Origin: Sphagnum compactum
Taxonomy: Eukaryota > Bryophyta > Sphagnopsida > Sphagnales
Length of the DNA: 64,000 nucleotides
Reading direction: 5' to 3'
Assembly (NCBI GenBank): GCA_965153455.1
Contig: OZ234500.1
Coordinates: forward strand, 11,284,001 to 11,348,000
Position 1 is the stretch's first letter, and each line of letters starts with the position of its first letter. Positions 10,980 through 21,300 of the stretch are shown one piece after another. Made by a program: the position numbers and the translations under genes. The notes under the pieces were generated by a model. The model was not told where the DNA came from and searched no databases. It saw nothing but the letters and a program-made list of their open reading frames with translations.

Positions 10980-13220
10980 ATGTTTTTATCACATTTCTAA
11001 AGTTGAATCAATCCAATCCAAAGACTTGAATACCTTTCGATCATACATGGCAATATGGACCACTCTAAAACTAATTTTCCAAGATTTGTTGTAAAAAATA
11101 AAATGGTTTTAGGTTTGGGCTAGCTCCCAATCACTTTGACTAAAATGATTACTCATGGTCATGGAAATGAAGCATTTGGTTAGTATTCCAACATGTTTTG
11201 GCCAAATGATCCAAATTTTACAATTGGATCATTATTGTAATTATTTCTAACCTTGGAGAAGGGACTTATTAATAAATCAAGGATTTGATTTAAGCATGAA
11301 CCGCCAATGCATTTTTTTATGAGTGATGCATGGTAGTTTTCATTGTTTGGCTATATTGAAGGCACTAAAAAAAATCATCGGTGTTAAGCCATTACCTAAA
11401 AAGTTATTTTTTCAAATGGACGATCATATGAAACATAATAAAAATCATCACTTGCTTCCATTCTTATCTTTCCTAATTACAAGATAAGTGTTTGAAGAAA
11501 TCAAACTAGGGATTCTAGTTGTTGGCCACATTCATGAGGACATCTAAATGGAAATTTTAAATATCTTTCCAAGAAATTGAAGGAACAAATAATTAAATCT
11601 TGGTGGACTCAATGAAAGCATTCATGATTTCATAAGATCATCCCTTCATTCTTTAATTTATCCAAGAAATCCTAGGTTTCAAGACTTGGGTCAAAGGATG
11701 TTTGAAGGATGGGCCAGAAATCTTGGTTGGGCATACATACATGCATTTGTTTCATTTTTTGTTGATTCCATTGCGTGGCATGTTATGCAATACAAAGTGT
11801 CCCCTATTAATGCCTTTTGGAGGTCTCCAATTTGATTGTGGCAAGTAGATGAGTCAAGTCATCTAAGGTTGCTATAAGGATTTCTAAATCTTGTTCATTT
11901 TTGCCCTATGTGGGAGAATGATGCCTTTAAGTCAATTAAAGAAGAAACTATTATGAATGATGGGTTTTTTAAGAAAAGAACCACGGCGACCAAGGTTGGA
12001 GTCCTTACCAAGGACTATATTATCCACGTGTCCTACATGTATTGGTCTATTAAATATCAAAATTATATTTTAAATGTAATTTTTGGGATTGGATATTATT
12101 ATTGAGACCAAACATGGCTCATATTATAATAAAAAATATATAATTTTGCATGAAGACCTAGATTATAGTCAAATGTATAGTTATGTTTTTTACCATGATG
12201 TTTTGAACTTTGTTGACCATTAAGGACGTTCAAAATCAAATTCATCAACATTCGTTAAAAGGGTTCAATACATGTGAATTTAAAAAAATAAACACATGTG
12301 GCTTCTTTTATGAAATATATTAGAACCCATATAAATTTGAAAACATTTGATGAAAGTTTGAGTAACAAAAAACATGTTCAAATTTTAGAGTCCTTAAAAG
12401 GACTTGCCAACAAGTGCTTTGTGTAAGACAAAAGACTCTAATAACATAATGAAATGACTCCAAATTCATAGGAGTCCAATTTCATGAGCACCAAAACATA
12501 ATTACATATTATGGATAGATAATTCACTAAATACAATTAATGGTGATTTTTCAAAGTAATGTAAGTGCAATTTTAAACATTGTCAACAACTTCGTTGGCT
12601 CCTTTTACTATGAATGTACCCTTACTTGGATTATTGGAAAAACATCCTTAAGTTGTTGTCAAAACCTTTGCCAATTGTTCATCCCTCTTGTAAGGTTTTT
12701 AACTTTCAAGCAATTGTAGATCTAATCATGTGTGAGGTGCCATTCTTGCCATTGTTGATGTTGATATTAAAAACCTAGTTATCACTCCATATTGTGGTCT
12801 TAAAAACATGCGGCCATCATTGAAGAGAAATGTTTACATTTCATTTTGAGACTTGGGCCTTGTAGGTTTTGTTTTGGTGAGGTTTGTAGATCCAAAATTA
12901 AATCTTGTGTGGATGGGAAGGGCAAAAAGCGAGGTTGTGAAAAATGAACAATTTGATAATTTTAGACATGTTCATAGTCAATGGTGGGTGCTAGTGAAAA
13001 AGACGCAAAGAATGATAACAAATTTTATCAAGATTGTTGGGTGACCAAATGGAAATGTAACTTAACAGATCCAAAACAATGAGTTGACATCTCATTTGTT
13101 CTATTTTCATTTTTTATTATAAGTAAAGTCACAATCAATAGCATTATAATGATTAATGCTACTCATGCAACCAAGGCCAAGCACAACCTTGATGTAGTTT
13201 ATGAGTTTGTTGGTCTCTAA
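10980..13220 (+). pseudogene. Decayed DUF7869-like plant transposon gene, plus copy
   Basis: The same protein blocks as in the minus copy at 4.5-8.8 kb occur on the plus strand. These are the NEAFG and WPNDPNFTIGSLL-like block near 11170-11240, DDHMKHNKNHH near 11419-11453, ILVVGHIHED near 11515-11545, HAFVSFFVDSIAWHVMQYK near 11741-11800, and PMWENDAFKSIKEE near 11905-11945. After a break come TPYCGLKNMRPSL near 12785, LNLVWMGRAKSEVVKNEQF near 12900, and WWVLVKK near 12983. The block between the last two halves is split by the ~620 bp repeat at 11990-12616. Frameshifts and stops are common. No N-terminal block (RKEVWHLS type) was found upstream, so this copy seems 5'-truncated. Its orientation is opposite to the minus copy. 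Confidence 0.7.
11990..12616 (+). repeat. ~620 bp dispersed repeat, copy 1, inserted in the DUF7869-like relic
   Basis: This stretch aligns by eye along its whole length with 34475-35112 in the same orientation. It starts at CCAAGGTTGGAGTCCTTACC, passes through GAGACCAAACATG, ATAAACACATGTGGC and CAACAAGTGCTTTGTGTA, and ends at TGAATGTACCC. The copies differ by many substitutions, so the event is old. It contains small perfect palindromes, AGTCCTTaccAAGGACT near 11999 and AGTCCTTaaAAGGACT near 12393. It has no coding capacity, and I could not find clear terminal inverted repeats or a target duplication. Non-autonomous transposon is the likeliest class. Confidence 0.7.
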
Positions 13221-14172
13221 TTATTATTTTGAGTTCTACTCATTTATTTTTTAAATGCAATTTGGTGGTTGTTTGGTTCCAAAGAAGAGTATTGTTGTTA
13301 TAGAAATTTGTTTATTTTTTTTTCCAATATGATGAATTTGTCATATTAATACGGACATGTGCCATGTGGTAGTAATCCAACTTGTAGACTTTCACAATTT
13401 TATTTTATTTGTTATACAATGACAACATGGTTCCCATTAGCCTTTTTAGTCCTCCAATTTTACTAGGTTCAAGTTGTATTACCTTTTAATGTTTTGATAA
13501 ATTGAAGTTTTTACAAGTTGTATCAAGTGGCCATCAGGTATTCACATGAGATGTATAAAAATTGTTTTAATATGTCAAAAATTAAAGGTAGCAAAGTTTT
13601 GGTCATTAATTGTGTATTTGGTCTCTTGTCGCAGATGAATATTTATGTTAGATTAGGATTATATATTGATGAATAAAAAATGACAATAATTTTGCAAGTT
13701 TTATTCACAATGTTTTGATTATGGTGGCCATGAAGTGACCTTCTTTGCACTCACCATGTAGAGTTAAGTCTGAAATTAATGTTTTACTTCAAAATTAATG
13801 AAATACATGTTATGATATTTATATGTTCAAAAAGTTCTAAAGAGTTGAAAAATGGATCAAATTCAAACAAATTGGGAAGGATGGATTTGTAGAAATCTTA
13901 ACATTGATGATAATTGTGTTTGGGAGGTTCCAATCCCAGAAGGATAATGGATGGTGTGTGACTTGGGAGGTTGGAAAATTTAGCAAGTACAATGAATATA
14001 AAAGGGAATTAGTTAAGCATGATGGAATCTTGGAAAGTTAAACATTGGTTGAGACGAAAAAGAAATTGGATGAAATGGAAGTCATGAAAAATGGAAATTT
14101 TGAAAAAGTGGAAATACAAAAAAAGATGATGGTAAAAATTGAAGGTTGAGAAATATGAAATTAAAATTAAAA
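13221..14172. other. No gene recognised
   Basis: AT-rich sequence without recognisable coding blocks, RNA genes or ordered repeats. The end of the plus DUF7869-like relic may extend a little into the start. Confidence 0.4.
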
Positions 14173-14706
14173 TTTATAAATAAATTATTTAAAATTAAAA
14201 AAAAAGCTAACTATAAATTCAATGGACGTCGAAAAAGATGATCCAAAATGTTCCATAGTTACGACAACATCTATCGATTACATTCCTTTGATCATAGATT
14301 TTGTGATCAGAATAGCTTTGCATTTTGTTTTTCCAGCTAGTTGTGCTCACAATCTGTACATCAATCATTGAACAATTGCAAGAGCTCTGAAAGTTGTGAG
14401 TCAAACTCTGTATGACACTAAAATGACATCTGTCCTTTTTTTATAAATAAATTATTTAAAATTAAAAAACAACTAACTATAAATTCAATGGACGTCGAAA
14501 AAGATGATCCAAAATGTTCCATAGTTAGGACAACATCTATCGATTACACTCCTTTGATCATAGATTTTGTGATCAGAGCAGTTTTGCATTTTGTTTTTCC
14601 AGCTAGTTGTGCTCACAATCTGTACATCAATCATTGAACAATTGCAAAAGCTCTGAAAGTTGTGAGTCAAACTCTGTATGACACTAAAATGACATCTATC
14701 CTTTTT
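14173..14706 (+). repeat. Direct tandem duplication, two units of about 266 bp
   Basis: Unit 1 (about 14173-14440) and unit 2 (about 14441-14706) are nearly identical: both contain AATTCAATGGACGTCG, GATCCAAAATGTTCCATAG and CATCAATCATTGAACAATTG at a constant offset of 266. Matching 61-codon minus-strand frames in each unit are an effect of the duplication, not genes. Very few differences mean this duplication is younger than the surrounding relics. Confidence 0.92.
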
Positions 14707-14870
14707 TCATGGGGAAAAGTGTTCCTAGAGTTTCTAACATGATTAACTATATATTTTCAACACACTGGCAACTCTGTAATGGAAAGCTAGCAAGAAACAA
14801 GGTCCTATGTCAGTGGCTTTCCAAAGGCTATTGTAATCACAGCACAGTGATCAAAGCACACTGTGTGTAA
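14610..14870 (+). repeat. Dispersed repeat related, in inverted orientation, to 42360-42740
   Basis: From GAACAATTGCAAAAGCTCTG through CATGGGGAAAAGTGTTCCTAG, AACTCTGTAATGGAAAGC and GGCTATTGTAATCACAGCAC the sequence matches the reverse complement of 42360-42545 with scattered differences. The two loci are therefore inverted members of one family 27.5 kb apart. No coding capacity is seen. Confidence 0.7.
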
Positions 14871-14907
14871 TGGTGATCACAAAAGCCTTAGGGAGTTGGA
14901 ATTCAAG

Positions 14908-14971
14908 ATTTTTCATCATTCACTTTGTAAATGTAGTGATTTCGTCATTTACAAAGTGAATGATAAAAAAT
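14908..14971. repeat. Long hairpin, 26-base arms with one mismatch
   Basis: The left arm at 14908-14933 ends in ATCATTCACTTTGTAAATG. The right arm at 14946-14971 begins with the exact reverse complement, CATTTACAAAGTGAATGAT. There is one mismatch in 26 pairs and a 12-base loop. It sits just beyond the tandem and dispersed repeats at 14.2-14.9 kb. Confidence 0.9.
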
Positions 14972-16990
14972 GGATGACATATGAAAACCTCTTGTTGCAT
15001 GTACTAACCAATACGTCAACAATTGTCTGATTTAGGAATAAAATAAAAGGCTCCCAAAATTCTAGCAGGCAACGTGCAACAGTAGTGAGCATGATAAACT
15101 TGCTTTGGAGAATGAGCTGCATTTAAATCATTGGATCTAATTGAGTGTCGACTGTAGCCCCACATGAAGTGGTTATAAGTTAGGTTGCAGTTTGTGTTTT
15201 CACCTATGCTACAGCTGTCCTTGCGTGCATTGGGTGAACCAGCACCTACACGGGTACAATGGTAAAAACTAAAATCCTGAAATTTATTTGGGTTGTTTCT
15301 AAATATTGTAGATATAGTGTTTCACCCTGACCTGGAAAGTTAGCTAAATATTTATGACATCATAAAAATCTCTCTCCAGAAAATGACAAACAGGGCAATT
15401 TGCAGAACTTTCATTTTTTAACCCTGTCTGGACTCTGTATACAGACAAGGGTTATAGTATTATTTTGTATAGAATGATTTCTTAAGTTTATTCTTTCCAA
15501 TTGGGCACTCAGTATTCTGCTTTCTCCAAGGCCACCAATATCTTAGAGCATCCATAGTTGGTATGTGACTGCAAAAAAATTTCTCACATCCAAGCTTAGT
15601 TATTTACTTTTTTGCAACCCAACCCATAAAACTGAAGGGGGAACTTACAAAAGGTGAGGGACTACTAATAGCAAACCATTTGGACCAATCAACAGCAAGT
15701 TGTTTCAAACTTGCCACTGAACACCATGCACATACACAATTGCAAGTAGGTCTTAAAATCCAAAATTTTCAGTCTGCCCAATTGTTTTTTTTAAAATTCA
15801 AAGGCAGACCCTAAAATGATTGTTATGCTTTTTGCCCTAAAATGGGTAAAAGAATGTTTTAGGCAGAACTATACTAGTCTAGTACTATACTGTTTCTTAG
15901 GCAAGAAATTATGCACACCATCCCTTCACTGCCGGCATTTCTTTCAGGCACTTTGCCCCATCCCGCATTGCATCCGCCAAGTATCCCATGCTCACTGCTG
16001 GAAAGAAAATATGAACTTGGTGTTTATGGTAGGTACAGCGCTCATAGCAGGGCAGTCTATAAATACAGGGCCCTGTTATATTACAGATCCCTTATTTCTG
16101 TACAGCTCTCTAATAAGGACTTTGGCCTACACTTAAGAGCATCTCCACTGGTGCTCAGTATGTGACCCTACACTGAAAATATTGGATGAGGTACACCAGT
16201 AGAATCCAGTGAATCACTGGAAGACCCTTATGACCCTGAAAATATGAACAGCTTTCAGAGCTTTGGAGGAGCCTTGGAACAGTCTAATAAACACAGTCCA
16301 GTCATATTTATTGATTTCTCCCTGTTTCTGATTGGCTAGATAGTTGATTGGTCCAGGTGGGTTGCTATCTGTAGTTTTCCACCTATTCGCAATCCTAGTT
16401 TCAGTTTGATGGGTGGGGTTGGAAAAAGGCAAGTAGGTAATTAAAACTTGGATCTGGAAATATTCTTGCAGCGTCACATCCTGAGCACCGCTGGAGGTGC
16501 TGCAATACAATTTCTAGTCTCAATCTCACTTGAGTAACAGACCGTACATCTTGGATCATCCACTTGCCTTGCCTTTCTGTGCTCATTGACAGCAATCACA
16601 GTGGTATTGAAGTGTTCATTGATTTCCTGTCATCCGAAGTGCGCTAGATTTTGTGACTGACTGAACATTTTGCCTGTGCCAGACAGAGTTAGTTGGCCCT
16701 GCATCCTATTCAGATTTCTGTTGGAAATGCTATAACGTAGACTGCACATTGCAACAATGACTTACAGAAGTGCCTAATTGCCAGGCTATTGCAGGAAAGT
16801 CCAATATCCATGCCATATCTTTCTTCTGTGGTCAGGGACTATGAATGATGGCTAAGGTTCAGACTTGCAGACCCATTTTGCCTATTTAGAGGGAAAAAAA
16901 AGGAAAAAACAGAGAAGAGCTCATTTTCACAAATAAAGAACACCCTGTAATAGAAGCAACAAATTGAAAGAATGCTTTTGTAGACCGTTC
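14972..16990. other. No gene recognised; higher GC than surroundings
   Basis: Open frames here (for example near 15816-16165 and 16214-16595) show no family I recognise and overlap on both strands. Near 15229-15262 the words GGTGAACCAGCACC and ACAATGGTAAAA belong to a dispersed motif that recurs near 57005, 57657 and, inverted, near 57800-57856. Confidence 0.4.
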
Positions 16991-16998
16991 ACATATGC

Positions 16999-17143
16999 TC
17001 ATGAGTCCAGTCAATTCTTTGTCTCTTGTAAGTGTAAAAGCAGCTCCAGCTGTTGCAATAAGATGGTCTAAATTTTGAATGAAGGTAGTATTACATTTAT
17101 GTGAAAATGAGCTCAACTCCTCTAAACATATGCAGGATAACAT
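16999..17143 (-). pseudogene. Possible isolated exon of an unrecognised gene
   Basis: A minus-strand open frame here has a composition that looks coding (LDHLIATAGAAFTLTRDKEL, ICERSTKAFFQFV) and is followed by a plausible splice donor, AGGGTGT, near 16950-16955. I do not recognise the family and found no partner exon. It may equally be chance. Confidence 0.2.
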
Positions 17144-18179
17144 GGGTGCGAAAAAACCCTAGAGAACATCTGATGGTGACAACATCTGATTAGCCAGTCA
17201 CAGCAATTGGCTCACATGTAGCAATTATTCTCCCTCAATGCATATATTGTCCAATATTTATTATGTATCAATGATGGAGATGTGAACATTTAACACTAAA
17301 TTTAAATGTGATAAATAGTGATCTTGCTCCCAAATATAATACATTGTTAGAGTTGCTTCAAATGTTTTAACTACAAGTTGTGCCATCATAACATCCAGGA
17401 CAAATGTTGCAAATACTCCACCAAACTTGGATCCAACCAGGTTCCCACCTTTAGAATGTGGGGATGGTATCCCCATGCTGGTAAGAATTAGTATGTGCAG
17501 GTGAGACACATGGAAGCAAAATAAATCACAACAACGAATCAGAGGCAAGGGAAATTGTGTTACACGTCTTGTGTGAGGTGCGTGATAACTTATAAGGAGA
17601 AATGGATTGGAAAATGGAGGCTGGAATTGTCGAAAGCAGTCTTTTTCTTTTTGGCGGAAAATCGCCAGAAGGTGACACTCATCCAAATTTCTGGCGAAAA
17701 ACCCCTGTTCTTTCAAAAACGAGTCGCAAAATTTCTCCGAGTTTTAGTTTTTTTGGGGAGCGTGATATCACAGGCCTGTCTATAGGCTACACATTTATGA
17801 CCCCGTACAAAGCTGTCGCCGGTGAAGTCGAAATCTGCCTTCAGAGGCTTGCCACTGCTGCTACGCTACAAAATTGAAAAAAAGACACTGGTTGAAAGTT
17901 GCTGCTTGTACGTACCTACTTCCTGTGGTTTAATGAGGTATACTGTGTACCTCCTGAGTCCTATCTATTCAGAATCTGTAACATGAAATGAGTTCAGAAA
18001 TGCTTCTGTTCTGTGGTACATTTTGCTAGCTTTATTCACTGATCTCAAAATCACGAAGATTTTTAGAATATCCTCCACCCATGGGCTTTACCGGCTTTAC
18101 CCATTGGAAAGCACAAGATTAAACTTACCATGAACCTGAACATATCTAGGTTATGAGGCATATAAGTAAGCATAATTTT
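17144..18179. other. No gene recognised
   Basis: Short overlapping frames on both strands near 17261-17877, one moderately GC-rich plus-strand frame of 91 codons at 17602-17877 without recognisable motifs, and nothing else I can support. Confidence 0.35.
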
Positions 18180-18310
18180 CCTCCCACTCTTATGGAGTAG
18201 GTACTAGGCATATGATCCCCTGTCATTTCTACAAGGGTTATTTATGAACATAAGGTACCCTCTAAATACACTAGGAATTTCTTCTGAGTGCTTTATGTAG
18301 GTACTTTATG
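18180..18310 (+). repeat. Dispersed repeat, direct relative of 58370-58500
   Basis: Shared words in the same order include CATAAGGTACCCTCTAAA against CATAAGGTGCTCTCTAAA, and AGGAATTTCTTCTGAGTG against AGGAAATTTCTCTGAGTG. The copies are diverged and non-coding. Class of element unknown. Confidence 0.6.
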
Positions 18311-21300
18311 CTTTCAAAGTCCTCCACAACAAGTACATGGCAAATAAAGTAACACAGAATATGAAATGAACATTGGTGAGGGTATGCCAAGGTATTGTTG
18401 AATATTGATTGTCAAACATTGATGGTTTTTGTTGCGCATTTCTATAAAATAAACTGATCCCCAAAGTTTAATATTTCCACCAAATTAGTTATGAAGAGTT
18501 CCAAAAACAAATGGTACCATGTATCAAATAGAGTCTGCAGGGAAGAACATCATCTTGCCTACATTGTACAACCATTCACTTTCTCCAACAAAGTACATAT
18601 CACCAAATGTCAACAAATTGAATACTGCTTCTCACACATTGACAATAGGACAATTGGCATTGGGCATACAGGTTCCACTGTATTTTCTTTTGAAAAATTG
18701 TGATAAAGCTGTATTGGAATCATCCACAAGAGATTTAACCAAATCTGGCAATAAAATGAGATATGAATGTAAAAACATTTAAAGGTCCTTCTATATTGTT
18801 AGCTACCTACTGGAACCTAATTATGAATTTGGCAATTTTTTGAAATTTCAATATATATTTCAAGAATTCACAGTAAGAAAACCCTGTATTTTATTTTTCT
18901 TATTTAAAAAGAAGATCACCCATTGGAGAAATTTTCACCACAAAAGAAAAGAAAAGCACTGATGAACAGAGTTCATGATATCCTCTTGGTTAGCATCTAA
19001 AACAAGTAACATAAAATGCCCATGATTGCCCATGACTTACAGCTGGAGTCTTCCACAATCCACCACACAATCTAAATGCAAATACTTGGATCATTGGCTC
19101 AATGGCCAATTACCTCCCAGACTTCAAAAGAGGTTTTCTCAACTTAAAGTTCTCTTTTTTATTACGATTGAAATGAAAATGTGTTCTCAAAGTTGCGATC
19201 ATAGAGATGGGGATATCCTCAAGCACATCTATAAAGTAAGAATATTTCGGTGAGTATTAATAATTCCATTCCCATTTTGTTTCCCCCACATTGCATAAAC
19301 CTCTACTTCGAAACAGTGTGATAACCTAATCGTGCCAACCAGAACAATCTTTAACCCCTAAGATCTTTGTAGGGATTTTTATGGCTTTTCACAAATCTTT
19401 GACTAGACATCTAACCAGAAAGGAATCGGAAATTCAAAAAAACTAACTATTACATTTCAAGAACAAAAATGTGCATCTAATTATAAACAAAACAAGGGTA
19501 TTTGAACTAGTTATTTATATGAACTTATGCCCAGAAAGCTTGTACAAGCCCTGAACATGTTGTAGTCATTGCCCACATTAACCTTGTGAGCCAATAAGGT
19601 TGTAAGCAAGCAAATAACTGTAGGGGCGGCTGAAGAAAAATGGTTCATTGGGTTTGCCAACTTGCCAAGGGTGTGAGCCACTACTAACCCAATAATCGTC
19701 CATATTTTAATGGCGAATGGGCAATCAAGATGCCACCGAGGGTATATGGAAGTAGCCCAACCCCACCCAATCCTAGCCTTGAGGTCCAGCCTATGAGGCC
19801 AGGACCTCATGGCTCAGAGCGATCCCCTGACTTAGACCATTTGTCGCTTCTCCTTTGGAGCCCTATACTTGTTTGTACTTTACCAGCTTTCATTCGCTAC
19901 ATGAGGAGTTTAATGCACATTGCCAGTAATCCAACGGGCCGTCTCATATATTTATTTTTTCCTATAATTCCTATATCATTTTCTTGGAATCCAATGCTGG
20001 AGTTGTGAAATATATGGAATTTGTAAATTTGTGTCTCACATGGAAGCATTGGATAGGCCAACTATTGAGCTCCCTTGCATTGAATTCAACATTTTTGTTT
20101 TTCAATTTTCAAAGATAGTAACAATTGGCAAGAATCCCTAGAAGATTTAGCATTGATTGACAACACATTTTTAGAAAACTATCAAAACTGTAAGACTATG
20201 GTAAAATATTGCCTCAAAACTAGAAATTGTGTCAAAAAGTGGCAAATTTAACTTGTTACAAATTTTTTTTTAAAAATTATTGGTATTTTTTTAGAAAAGG
20301 AAATCTACTATCAGCGATGACATTCCATAACCTATCTCATTAAACATATATTACTATATTCATAATTGATTATTAGTTTATAATATTCTTAAAATAACTC
20401 ATTGTTCATGGATGAAATTCATTCATCATCATTCATTTTCATCCATATTGTGTAGTTAGGAAGGTGTTAAAAAATGGTCATTAGACAATGAGCTATATGA
20501 AAGCCCCATGGAATTTTTTTTGAACTAAGCCCCGAAAAAGAGGTCTACCCCAAATATGTATTTATAAAGGTTGTCCACTTCCTTGAATTACTTTCAATTT
20601 GTTCAGGACTAGTCTTAGGTATGAATTTATGCCTTAGCATTATTTCTTTTGTTTTATGTTCCCAATAGTTCAATGTTCTAAGTAAATTTCCATAAAAATA
20701 TTTTTTGCATATTCTGTGACCTTTTTTTAATTATCATGTTGTGTGATTGATCTTGAAGCATGGAGAGTGAATGAATCATCCATCCTTTCATCTAGGTTTA
20801 ATAAATATTATCATTCATTAATTTGTAGCCATAATATTATTTCCCCTACCAGTTTTCTAGCATACTCATCCTCATCCTTTCCATGGATGAACTCCCATAT
20901 AATTTGACATCTTTAATGTTTTGTTTCATATGAGGTCAAACTACTTGACCTTTATGGAATGCAACCTAGAACAATTAATTAATGATTATATGAGTCCAAA
21001 GTAGGCCCCTAGTCAAAAGATCCTCAGGTGTAGGCCCCATAAGACAATCTTTGTTTATCATATTTAGCCATCCTTTTTGCCCTAGGTCCCATATTGCCTC
21101 GAGGCTGCAGGTTACCACACATAATCTTACCACTCCCACTTCTTCATTACATGCAGTAATGCACAGTGTCTCACAGGTTACCTAGTCCATAATCAATTGA
21201 CCACCTCACTACCTTGGCTGGTTTGGTTGCAAGGTGCCTAATTTTTTTGTCATTCACTTTCAACAGTAAAAATAATAATATTTTACAATTAGGCACTACA

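Noticed and set aside
14219-14670. Pair of 61-codon minus-strand frames that look like a conserved duplicated gene
   Set aside because: Their similarity is fully explained by the 266 bp DNA tandem duplication; no start context or family.
17602-17877. 91-codon GC-richer plus-strand frame as a gene
   Set aside because: No recognised domain, overlapping frames on both strands, no promoter or splice support.
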